Source: Streptomyces sp. SW4
GTDB taxonomy: Bacteria > Actinomycetota > Actinomycetes > Streptomycetales > Streptomycetaceae
Length of the DNA stretch: 64,000 bases
Direction: 5' to 3'
Assembly: GCA_003248315.1 (NCBI GenBank)
Contig: QKWM01000004.1
Span: 186,001 to 250,000 of the forward strand
Position 1 is the stretch's first letter, and the number at the start of each line of letters is the position of its first letter. Positions 9,803 through 19,370 of the stretch are shown in pieces. A program made the position numbers and the translations under genes. The notes under the pieces are model-generated. The model worked only from the letters and a program-made list of their open reading frames with translations. It did not search any database and was not told where the DNA came from.

Positions 9803-10433
9803 CGCGCGTCCCGGGGAGCGGCCGGGGCAGCCCGAGGAGCCGCAGGTACATGGCGGTGATGCGGGCGACCAGTTCGTCGCGGCGGCCCGGCTCGCGGACC
9901 AGGACCGGGGCGAACATCGCCACCATGCCGCCGGACGCGGTGGCCACCGCCTCGGGGTCGGCCGCGGGGTCGGCCTGTCCGCGTGCGACGAGGCGGGCGA
10001 TGTAGCGGGCGGTGCGGGCGCGCGGCCGGGCGTGGATCTCCTCGCGCAGGTCGTACATGGCCGGGTCGGCGATGGCCTGGTGGTCGATGAGCGTGAGGAA
10101 GGCCAGGTTGGCCGCGTAGGCGTCCAGGTAGGCGGCGTTGGTGGCGCGGGCCACGGCCCAGGGGTCGCCGGCGTCGACGCCGGTGAGTTCCTGCGCGGCG
10201 AGGAACCGGTCGCGCACCTGGTGCGCGAGGACGGCGAAGACCTCCTCCTTGGAGGCGAAGTACACGTAGAAGGTGGCGCGTCCGACCCCGGCCGCGCGGG
10301 TGATGTCCGCGACGGTGGTCCGGGCGTAGCCCTTGGTCTCGAAGACGGCGCGGGCCGCGTCGAGGAGGGTGCGGCGGGTCTCGCTGTCGGCCCGGTCGAG
10401 CTTGTCCCGTACGGCCCAGGGTGCGGTCGGCAT
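9799..10433 (-). CDS. TetR-family regulator divergent from acyl-CoA carboxylase
   Basis: The protein has about 211 residues. Its N-terminal TetR helix-turn-helix is in TRRTLLDAARAVFETKGYAR, TTVADITRAAGVGRATFYVY and FASKEEVFAVLA. ATG 10433 gives the usual leader length; the frame extends further upstream but only through the operator. A lost base near the 3' end removes the true stop, which I place at 9799. The gene is divergent from the carboxylase gene with a 22-bp operator between them, so it probably represses the carboxylase-ligase genes and itself. The ligand may be an acyl-CoA, by analogy with similar loci. Confidence 0.8.
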
Positions 10434-10447
10434 GGCTGCACGATGCA

Positions 10448-10469
10448 TTGACGTTGACGTCAATGTCAA
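10448..10469. promoter_or_regulatory. 22-bp palindromic operator
   Basis: The two halves TTGACGTTGAC and GTCAATGTCAA are reverse complements except at one position pair. The palindrome lies 15 bases upstream of the TetR start and 48 bases upstream of the carboxylase start, as expected for a shared operator of the TetR protein. It also contains TTGAC boxes that could serve as -35 elements. Confidence 0.7.
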
Positions 10470-10516
10470 TCCAGGATGGCGGCGGCAACCGCACCGTCGA
10501 GCGCGAGGGCACCCGT

Positions 10517-13500
10517 ATGTCATCGATCCTCATCGCCAACCGCGGCGAGATCGCCGTCCGCGTCCTGCGGGCGGCGCGGGCGCTGGGGCTGCGCACCGTC
10601 GCCGTCCACGCCCCCGGCGACCGGTCCGGCGGCGCGGCGCGCCTGGCCGACGAGGCGGTGCCGCTGACCGGCCCGCGGCCCTACCTCGACGCCGGGCAAC
10701 TGGTCGCGGCGGCCCGGCGGACCGGGTGCGCGCTGCTCCACCCCGGCTACGGCTTCCTGTCCGAGAGCCCGCACCTGGCGCGGCTGTGCGCCAAGGACGG
10801 CGTCGCCTTCGTCGGCCCGGAGCCGGACACGCTGGCCGTGCTCGGCGACAAGGCGCGCGCCCGGGAGCTGGCCGTGGACCTGGGCGTGCCCGTGCTCGCG
10901 GCCACACGGGCGGGGTGGACGCGGAAGCGGCCCGGCGGTTCCTGGCGGGGCTCGGGCCGGGCGCCGCCGTGATGGTCAAGGCCGTCGCCGGCGGCGGGGG
11001 CCGCGGGATGCGGCCGGTCACCGATCCCGGCGAACTGGCGGCCGCCCTGGAGCGCTGCCGGTCCGAGGCCGAGCGCGCGTTCGGGGACGGCACGCTGTTC
11101 CTGGAGGAGCTGATGCCGCGCGCCCGGCACGTGGAGGTGCAGGTGATCGGGGACGGCACGGGGCCGTCAGCCACGTGTGGGACCGCGAGTGCAGCCTCCA
11201 GCGGCGCCGGCAGAAGGTCGTGGAGATCGCACCGGCCGTGACGGTGCCCGAGGAGTGCCGTGCCGCGCTGCGCGACGCCGCCGTGCGGATGGCCGGGGCG
11301 CTGGCCTACCGGGGCCTGGGCACCGTGGAGTTCCTGGTGGACGCCGACGATCCGGGGCGGTTCGCGTTCCTGGAGGCCAATCCCGGGTCCAGGTCGAGCA
11401 CACCGTCACCGAGGAGGTCACGGGGCTGGACCTGGTCGCCCTCCAGCTGCGGATCGCGCAGGGGGCGACGCTCGCGGACCTGGGCGTCGCCCAGCCCGAC
11501 GTGCCCCGGCCCCGGGGCGTCGCCGTGCAGGCCCGCGTCACCCTGGAGGAACTGCGCCCCGACGGCACCGCGCACGCCACGGCCGGCCGGATCGAGGCGC
11601 TGGCGCTGCCCGGCGGCCCGGGTGTCCGGGTGGACACCGCGGTCCGGGCCGGGGACGAGGTCACCACCGTCTACGACCCGCTGCTCGCCAAGGTCGTCAC
11701 GCACGTACCGGCCGGCGGCCTCGACGCCGCGGTGCGTGCCGCGGACGGCGCCCTGTCCGAGCTGGCCGTCACCGGTCCGGGCACCAACGTCGCCTTCCTG
11801 CGGCGGCTGCTGGCGCGCGAGGAGGTCCGGCGGGGCTGGCCACCACGACGTTCATCGACGACCACCTCGCCGAGCTGGTGCCGCCGGCGCGGGGCGGGGA
11901 GGGTGCGGTGGCCGGCGGGAACGCCGACGGGCGTGCCGGGGCCCGAGACGCCACCGGGCCCCAGGGAGGCGACGGGGATTCCGGGGCGGGCGACGGGCCG
12001 GGCCCGGGCGCGTCGCCGGACGCGGTGCGCGCCGAGTTCGCCGGTTCGGTGGTGTCGGTGGCCGGACCCGGAACCCGGCTGAGCCCCGGCGACCCGGTGG
12101 TGGTGCTGGAGGCGATGAAGATGGAGCACGTGCTCCCGGCGCCGTACGCCGCCACCGTCTCCGCCGTGCACGTGGGCCCGGGCGACGTGACCGCGCCGGG
12201 CCTGCTCCTGGCCGAGCTCGCACCGGACGCCGTGCAGCCGCAGGCGGCGGACACCGCGGCCGAACCCGACCCGGACACGATCCGGCCGGACCTGGCCGAG
12301 GTCGTGGAACGCCACCGCAAGGGCCTGGACGAGGCACGCCCGCAGGCCGTCGCCCGGCGCCGCCGCGCCGGCCGGCGGACCGCCCGCGAGAACGTCGCCG
12401 ACCTCTGCGACCCCGGCAGCTTCACCGAGTACGGCGCCCTGGTCGTCGCCGCGCAACGGCAGCGCAGGTCCCTGGCCGACCTCGTCGAGAACACGCCGGC
12501 CGACGGCATGGTCACCGGCATCGGCACCGTGAACGCCGCTCTCTTCGGTCCCGGCGCCGCCCGCTGCGTGGTGATGTCGTACGACTACACCGTGCTGGCC
12601 GGCACCCAGGGCCTGCTCAACCACCGCAAGACCGACCGGATGCTCGCCCTGGCCGAACGCCGGCGGCTGCCCGTGGTGCTCTTCGCCGAGGGCGGCGGCG
12701 GACGGCCCGGTGACACCGACACCACCTCCGTCTCGGCCCTGGACATCGGCACCTTCACCGCGATGGGACGGCTCAACGGCCTCGTGCCCACCGTGGGCAT
12801 CGCCTCCGGCCGCTGCTTCGCGGGCAACGCCGCCCTGCTCGGCTCCTGCGACGTCGTGATCGCCACCCGGGACGCGACGATCGGCATGGCGGGACCGGCC
12901 ATGATCGAGGGGGCGGACTGGGCGTCCACCGGCCCGAGGACATCGGCCCCGTCTCCGTGCAGGAACCCAACGGCGTGATCGACCTGGTGGCCGACGACGA
13001 GGCCGGCGCCGTCGCGCTGGCCCGGCGCTACCTGTCGTACTTCCAGGGGACGGTTCCCGGCTGGGAGGCCCACGACGTGCGCCGCCTGCGCCACGTGGTG
13101 CCCGAGAACCGCGTCCGCGTCTACGACGTGCGCCGCGCCGTCGAACTGATCGCCGACGTGGGCTCGGTGCTGGAGCTGCGCCCGCGTTTCGGGGTCGGCG
13201 TGATCACCGCGCTGGCACGGGTCGAGGGGCGGCCGGTGGGCCTGCTCGCCAGCAATCCGGCCCACCTCGGCGGGGCGATCGACGCCGACGCCGCGGACAA
13301 GGCGGCGCGGTTCCTGCAGTTGTGCGACGCCCACGGCCTGCCGGTCGTCTCCCTCGTCGACACCCCGGGTTCATGGTCGGCCCGGAGTCCGAACGCAACG
13401 CGACCGTCCGCCACTTCAGCCGGCTCTTCGTCGCCGGCGGCCATCTGACGGTGCCGGTCGTCGGCGTCGTCCTGCGCAAGGGCTACGGGCTCGGCGCGAT

Positions 13501-13825
13501 GGCGATGGTCGGCGGCGGCTTCCACGTGCCCGAGGCCATGGTGGCCTGGCCCACCGGAGAGGTCGGCGGGATGGGCCTGGAGGGCGCCGTGCGCCTGGGC
13601 TACCGGCGGGAGCTGGAGGCGGTGGAGGACCCGGAGGAACGCGAACGGCTGTACTCCCGCCTGCTGGCCGAGGCCTACGAGCGGGGCAAGGCCCTGGCCG
13701 CCGCCACGGTCTTCGAACTCGACGACGTCATCGACCCCGCGGACACCCGGGCCTGGATCGGCCGGACGCTGCCCGCGTCGGTCCCCGCCGACCGGCCGGT
13801 CCGCCGCCGTGTCGACACCTGGTGA
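10517..13825 (+). CDS. Single-chain biotin-dependent acyl-CoA carboxylase
   Basis: About 1,104 residues read across six frame breaks (near 10905, 11165, 11390, 11835, 12930 and 13370). The order is biotin carboxylase (MSSILIANRGEIAVRVLRAA; ATP-grasp loop KAVAGGGGRGMR; VQVEHTVTEEVTG), a biotinyl domain with EAMKMEH at about 12112-12132, then a carboxyltransferase domain (SYDYTVLAGTQG; LVDTPG; GYGLGAMAM). It would carboxylate an acyl-CoA using bicarbonate and ATP. All three functions on one chain of this size resemble the long-chain acyl-CoA carboxylases of mycobacteria and some proteobacteria, rather than the split AccA/AccB complexes usual in Streptomyces. The next gene encodes an acyl-CoA ligase, which could supply the substrate. 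Confidence 0.85.
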
Positions 13826-13940
13826 CCGGCCTCCCGTACAGCCGCCGCGCCGTCACCCGTGACCGCCCTCCCATGACACCCGCCGCGCCGCCACCCGGTG
13901 ACCCGGCCCTTGCGTGACACCCGCCGCGAAGGAGCAGAGC

Positions 13941-15853
13941 ATGGCACTCGAGGAACCGCAGGCACACCGGGCACGGCTCCGGGCGCCGGAGGGACTCCCG
14001 GCCCCGCCGGAAGGGAGGCGGCGCCGGAAGGGGAGGCGGCGCCGGACGATCTCCGGGCGTTGGAGGAACACGTCGCCGAGCTGAGGAGGCGTCAGGCGCG
14101 CGTCCGGCCCTCCGACACCCCGGTCACGTCGTGCTCCCGCTCGGCGAGCGCAGCATCCCGGGCCATGTCGAGCACTGGGCCCGGCACCGGCCCGACCGGG
14201 CGGCGATCGTCTACGAGGGCCGCTCCCTCACCTACCGCGAACTGGCCGACACCGTCGCGCGCCTGACCGGCTGGCTGGCGTCGGCGGGCGTCCGCCCGGG
14301 CGACCGGGTCGCCGTACACCTGCCGAACTGCCCCAGTTCACCATCGCCATGCTGGCGATCCTGCGCCGCGGGGCGGTGCTCGTGCCGGTCAACCCGATGT
14401 TCCAGGACGCGGAACTGCGGCACGAACTGACGGACAGCGGGGCCGAGGTCGTGGTGACCCTGGACCGGTTCCTGCCCCTGCTGGCGAGGGCGGCGGCCGG
14501 TACCCGGGTCCGCCGGGCCCTGGTGACCGCGCTCGGCGAGCTGTCCGCCGGCGGCGCCACGCCCGGCGTCCCCGTCCCCGCCCCGCTCCCCGTCACCGTC
14601 TGGGCGGACGCCGTCCACTGCGCCCCGCTCCCGAACACGGCCCGGACCTCGACGCCCTGGCCGCCCTCAACTACACCGGCGGCACCACCGGCCTGCCGAA
14701 GGGCTGCGAGCACACCCAGCGGCACATGCTGTACACGGCGGCCACCGCGGCGGCCGCGACCGGCCACACGGTGGAGGACGGCTACGTCGCCCTGTGCTAC
14801 ATCCCGGTCTTCTGGATCGCCGGGAGGACCTGGGCGTCCTCAACCCCGCCGTCGTCGGCGGCACCGCCGTCCTGATGACCCGCTGGGACGCCGGCGCGGT
14901 GCTCGACGCCGTCGAGCGGCACGGCGTGACCATCATGGTCGGCACCGTGGAGAACTACCTCGAACTGATGGACCGGCCCGACATCGCCGGGCGCGACCTG
15001 TCCTCGCTGCGGATGCCGATGGCGGTGTCCTTCGTGCGCAAGCTGACCCCCGAGGTCCGGCACGCCTGGGCCCGGGTGGCCGGCCCCGGCTCGGTGCTGC
15101 GCGAGGCGGCGTACGGCATGACGGAGACCCACACGTTCGACGCGACGCCCTACGGCTTCGACGCCGGTGACCGGGACCTGCTGGCCGAGCCGGTCTTCTG
15201 CGGGGTTCCGGTGCCCGGCACCGACGTGGCGGTGGTGCGGTCCGGCACCCTGGAGCCCCTGCCGATCGGGGAGGCCGGGGAGATCGTGGTCCGCAGCCCC
15301 TCGGTGATGACCGGCTACTGGAACAACCCCGCCGCCACCGCCGGGCAGCTGCGTCACGGCTGGCTGCGCACGGGGACAACGGCCGCATCGACGAGGACGG
15401 GTGCCTGCACTACCTCGGCCGGGACAAGGACATGATCAAGGTGAAGGGATGAGCGTCTTCCCGGCCGAGGTCGAGCTGCTCCTCACCCGCCACCCCGCCG
15501 TGCGCACGGCCGCCGTGGTCCCGGCCGACCACCCGGAGACCGGGCAGCTGCCGGTGGCGTTCGTCGGCCTGGAGCCGGACGCCGCCGCCGTGACCGCAGA
15601 GGAGCTGCGCGCGTGGGCCCGGGGCGAGATGGCCCCGTACAAGGTCCCCCTGATCGAGGTGGTCACCGACTTCCCCATGACGGTCACAGGAAAGATCCGC
15701 AAGGTCGAACTGGCGGAGAGGGCGCGGGACCTGGCGCGGGCGGCGGACCGCACGGCGGACGACGGACCGGGAGCGGCCGGCACGACGCCCGACGGGCCGG
15801 AGACGGCCGGACCGGAGACAGCCGGACCGGAGACGGCCGGACCGGAGTCGTAG
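13941..15853 (+). CDS. AMP-dependent acyl-CoA synthetase/ligase
   Basis: About 639 residues across roughly seven breaks. The adenylate-forming motifs are ALNYTGGTTGLPKGCEHT (P-loop), REAAYGMTETHTFD, and a C-terminal MTVTGKIRKVEL with the catalytic Lys. It activates a carboxylic acid to its CoA thioester. Position behind the one-chain carboxylase suggests that it feeds that enzyme, but the acid is unknown. ATG 13941 follows GGAGCAGAG. The first 60 residues are Pro/Gly/Glu-rich and the last 20 are tandem PETAG repeats (15-bp DNA repeats at about 15795-15848), both unusual additions. Confidence 0.85.
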
Positions 15854-15910
15854 CGCAGGGGCCGGGACGCGGGGTGCGCCGCCGGAGCCGCACGGCGCGG
15901 GGGAATTGAA

Positions 15911-15926
15911 GTGTACGTTCGTACGC
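15911..15926. promoter_or_regulatory. Palindromic operator before the MFS gene
   Basis: GTACG-TT-CGTAC (15913-15924) is a perfect palindrome around a two-base centre, 25 bases upstream of the MFS start. Such sites are typical of TetR repressors that control exporters. The TetR gene just downstream of the MFS gene is the likely binder. Confidence 0.65.
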
Positions 15927-15948
15927 TCCCGCCGATAGGCTCGCGCGC

Positions 15949-17199
15949 ATGACTGTTGACGCACTGCGCCGGCCCTCGCGGACCGAGCGGCGGGCCCGCG
16001 CGGCCGTGGCCGTGCTGTTCTTCACCAACGGCGCGCTCTTCGCCAACCTCCTGCCGCGCTACCCGCAGATCAAGGCCGACCTCGGCATCGGCAACACCGC
16101 CTACGGGCTGGCCGTGGCGGCCTTCCCTGCCGGGGCCATCGCCGCCGGCCTGGCGGCGGGCGTCCTGGTCCGCCGGCTGGGCTCGGCGCGCGTCGCGGTG
16201 GCCGGCACCCTGCTGACCGCCGCCGGCACCCTCGCCGCCGGTCTCGCGCAGAGCGTGGCGGTGTTCGCGGCGGCGCTGTTCCTGGCCGGCGCCATGGACG
16301 CCGTCACCGACGTCGCCCAGAACGCGCACGCCCTGCGTGTGCAGCGCCGTTACGGCCGTTCCCTCATCAACTCCTTCCACGCCATCTGGTCCGTCGGCGC
16401 CGTCACGGGCGGCTGCATGGCCGCCGCCGCGATCGCCCTGGACCTGTCGCGCGGGCAGCATCTGCTGGTCTCGGGCGTCCTGTTCGGGCCGCCGCCTGCG
16501 TGGCCCTGCGCTTCTGCCTGCCCGGACCAAAGACCACGCCCGGGGTCCGGGAGGCCGCCGAGGCCGACGGACTCGCCGAGGACGGCCCGACGGCCCCCGG
16601 CACCGGCGAGGGGCACGGCGGGAGCACCGGCCCACCGGTGCCCGCCCGCGGGTCGCGTACGTGCTGGCGGCCCTCGTCGTCATCGCCACCGCCGGCACCC
16701 TCGTCGAGGACGCCGGCAACTCCTGGGCCACCCTCTACCTCTCCGGCTCCCTGCACGCCTCGGTCACGCTGGCCGCCTCCGGGTACATCGCCCTGGTCGG
16801 GGCCCAGTTCGCCGGCCGGCTCATCGGCGACCGGCTCGTCGACCGGTTCGGCCAGCGCACCGTGGCCCGCACCGGCGGCCTCGTCGCCGCGGCCGGCATG
16901 GGCCTGGCGCTGGCCGTGCCGACGGTGCCCGGCACGGTCCTCGGCTTCGCCGCGGCCGGATTCGGCGTGGCGACCCTGGTCCCGGCGGCGATGCACGAGG
17001 CCGACGAACTGCCCGGCCTCAAACCCGGCTCCGGGCTCACCATCGTCTCCTGGCTGATGCGGCTGGGCTTCCTGCTCTCCCGCCGGTCGTCGGGCTCGTC
17101 GCCGACGCGACCAGCCTCCGCGTGGGACTGCTCGTGGTCCCGTTCGCCGGACTGCTCGTCGTCCTGCTCGGCGGGGTCCTCCGCAACGACCGCCGGTAG
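15949..17199 (+). CDS. MFS transporter
   Basis: A twelve-helix major facilitator (about 417 residues) read across three breaks near 16490, 16655 and 17085. The first half has the MFS loop VRRLGSARVAVAG, and QNAHALRVQRRYGRSLINSFH lies near residue 130. The second half has the repeat loop GDRLVDRFGQRTVAR. Its layout matches fucose permease-like or drug-efflux MFS proteins of actinomycetes. The substrate cannot be told. A TetR gene follows 17 bases later and a palindromic operator precedes it, which suggests substrate-induced export. Confidence 0.85.
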   Translation: MTVDALRRPSRTERRARAAVAVLFFTNGALFANLLPRYPQIKADLGIGNTAYGLAVAAFPAGAIAAGLAAGVLVRRLGSARVAVAGTLLTAAGTLAAGLAQSVAVFAAALFLAGAMDAVTDVAQNAHALRVQRRYGRSLINSFHAIWSVGAVTGGCMAAAAIALDLSRGQHLLVSGVLFGPPPAWPCASACPDQRPRPGSGRPPRPTDSPRTARRPPAPARGTAGAPAHRCPPAGRVRAGGPRRHRHRRHPRRGRRQLLGHPLPLRLPARLGHAGRLRVHRPGRGPVRRPAHRRPARRPVRPAHRGPHRRPRRRGRHGPGAGRADGARHGPRLRRGRIRRGDPGPGGDARGRRTARPQTRLRAHHRLLADAAGLPALPPVVGLVADATSLRVGLLVVPFAGLLVVLLGGVLRNDRR

Positions 17200-17216
17200 C
17201 CTGCCACCCTGTCGCC

Positions 17217-17786
17217 ATGGCCACCGGACACACCGACCCCCAGCGCCGCGAACGCATCCTCGACGCGACCCTCGACCTCATCGCCGAGGAGGGCATCGCG
17301 CGCGTCTCCCACCGGAAGATCGCCGCCCGCGCCGGGGTGCCCCTCGGGTCGACGACCTACCACTTCGACGGCATCGACGACCTGCTGCGCGAGGCCTTCA
17401 GCCGCTTCACCGACCACATCGTCGCCGTCTTCGACGCCCACCTCTGCGCACCGGCCGACGCCGACGAGGCCCGGCAGGCGGTGGCGGACCTCGTCCACGT
17501 CCTGTCCGAGGGCAGCGGGCGCGACCTGGTGCTCACCCAGGAGCTGTACACGCTCGCCGCCCGTCAGCCCGCCTACCGGGAACTCACCCACGAGTGGATG
17601 CGCCGCAGCCGTGTCCATCTGGAGAAGCACTTCGACCCGGACACCGCCCGTCAGCTCGACGCCCTGATCGAGGGCCTGACCCTGCACCGCGCCCTGGCCA
17701 CCGAGCCCCACGACCGCGCCCTGACCCTGGAGGCGATCACCCGCATCACCGGCGCGGGCCGCCGGCACCGACACGTCCCGCGGTGA
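17217..17786 (+). CDS. TetR-family regulator of the MFS gene
   Basis: This intact 189-residue protein has an N-terminal TetR helix-turn-helix (RERILDATLDLIAEEGIARV, then SHRKIAARAGVPLGSTTYHF). The C-terminal ligand domain is helical and contains the TetR_C-type segment LTQELYTLAARQPAYRELTH. It lies 17 bases after the MFS gene in the same direction, so the two are probably one transcript, repressed at the palindrome at 15913-15924. Confidence 0.85.
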   Translation: MATGHTDPQRRERILDATLDLIAEEGIARVSHRKIAARAGVPLGSTTYHFDGIDDLLREAFSRFTDHIVAVFDAHLCAPADADEARQAVADLVHVLSEGSGRDLVLTQELYTLAARQPAYRELTHEWMRRSRVHLEKHFDPDTARQLDALIEGLTLHRALATEPHDRALTLEAITRITGAGRRHRHVPR

Positions 17787-17830
17787 GCGCGGCCCGGCGG
17801 CCCGCCCCGTGCGCCTGCCCGAACCGCTCG

Positions 17831-17856
17831 TTGACCGGGCACCGTTGTGCTAACGT
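17831..17856 (+). promoter_or_regulatory. Promoter-like boxes before the composite defence operon
   Basis: TTGACC (17831-17836) and TAACGT (17851-17856) resemble -35 and -10 boxes. The observed spacing is 14 bases, short of the usual 17, but base losses are common in this sequence. They lie 65 bases upstream of the LCAT-like gene, in the only sizeable gap before the five-gene run. Confidence 0.4.
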
Positions 17857-17921
17857 CCTGGGCTCGATCACAGCTCAACCGGGGTGAGCGCAAAGGTCGA
17901 CGGGACGCGGGGGACGAGAGC

Positions 17922-19366
17922 ATGAGCGAGCGGCGCGCGCCGGAACGACTGCTGCACGACGCCGTGGTGGTGGTTCCCGGGATCATGGGGAGCGCCCTGC
18001 GGGACGTCGAGAACGACACGCCGTTATGGGGACTGGGGCGCGTCTTCCAGTACTCCTTGCGCCAACACGCCCGGCGGCTGCGGGCCCTGGCCGTCACGGA
18101 CGCCGAACGGGCGGGCGAGACCGGCCGCGTCGAGGCGACCGGGGTGATGAACGTCGCCGACTGGTTCCCGGACTCGGACACGTCCAGCCCTACAACGACC
18201 TGATCTCCGGCCTGAGGCGGGCCGCCCTGCACAAGGCGGCGGTCCTGCCGTTCCCCTACGACTGGCGGCTGTCCGTCGAGCACAACGGCGCCCTGCTCAC
18301 CCGGGCGATCCGCCGCCACCTGGACACCTGGCGGGGCACGCCGCCCACCGTCACCACCTGGGCAAGCACCCCGGGCGGGTCCCGCGAAGGTGCTGATCGT
18401 CGCCCACTCCATGGGCGGTCTCCTCGCCCGTGAGGTCCTGCACGGCGGCGAGCTGAACGACGACGTGCGTGCGGTCATGACCGTGGGCACCCCGTTCGCC
18501 GGTGCGGTGAAGGCCGCCGTGATGCTCAACTCCGGCAAGGGCGCTCCCGGACGGCTGCCGGCCTCCGTGCTGCGCGAGATCACCCCGACCATGCCGGGGC
18601 TGTACGACCTGCTGCCCGGCTACCGCTGCCTCGAGGACGGCACCGACATGCGTGCCCCGGACGTCGACGACATCGTGGCCCTGGGCGGCCGGCCCGACCT
18701 GGCGCGGGCCTCCGCCGACTGGCGGGCGAGCCGGAGCGGCACGCTGCTGCCCGAGCACGTGATGGTGGTCGGCGTGGGACAGCGGACCTGGCAGAGCTAC
18801 CGGCTGGACGCGGGGGCCGCGGTGGCGCAGTGGCACATGTTCGAGCGTGACGGGGGCCGGCTCGTCCTCGACGAGGACGGCAGGCCGCGCACCGAGGACC
18901 GCAAGGGCGACGGAACCGTCTACCGGTTCGCCGCGCATCTGCGCGGCTCCGACGCCCGGCCCGTCACGGTGTCCCAGGAACACGGTGCCCTCGCCCGCAG
19001 CGCGAGCGTCATCGACCTGGCCCGCGGCATGCTGAGCGGCCTGCGCCACTCCGACGAGCTGGGCGACATGCTCGGCGGCGACCAGGTGCTCGAACTGCGG
19101 ACCCCCGAATGCGCCGACCTCGGCACCGCGTTCACCATCGACGTGCACGGCGTCCCCCGCAGCGCGGACCTGGACTGCGTGGTGCGGGAGGTCAGCGGCC
19201 TCGACGCGGTGGAGTACCCCGCCTGAAACCCGTACGCGGCGCGGAGGGCCACTGGACGGCGACCTGCCTGCCCGACCGGCCCGGCATGTACGAGGTGGAG
19301 GTCCGCGGCGGGGTGGAGCCGATGCGACGGCTCGTACCCGTCCTGGCCCCGGAGCAGCACGGCTGA
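17922..19366 (+). CDS. LCAT-like alpha/beta hydrolase, first gene of the putative defence operon
   Basis: About 482 residues across four breaks. The start MSERRAPERLLHDAVVVVPG leads into IMGSAL, the oxyanion-hole segment of lecithin:cholesterol acyltransferase-like lipases. PFPYDWR follows, then the nucleophile elbow AHSMGG (Ser at about 18405-18407). The C-terminal 130 residues form a predicted beta-rich extension. No signal peptide is seen, so the enzyme is probably cytoplasmic, unlike secreted lipases. Its stop lies only four bases before the caspase-STAND gene, and the whole run shares one upstream promoter-like region. Within a conflict system it could be a membrane-attacking effector; it could also be an unrelated lipase. 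Confidence 0.7.
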
Positions 19367-19370
19367 CGCG

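Noticed and set aside
9081..10523. Apparent TetR-FhuF fusion of 480 residues
   Set aside because: Each part has its own start, and two single-base losses near 9755 and 9805 explain the joining; corrected ends overlap by GTGA.
10517..15853. Part of a polyketide or fatty-acid biosynthetic cluster
   Set aside because: No ketosynthase, acyl carrier or tailoring genes are near; the pair looks like acid assimilation.
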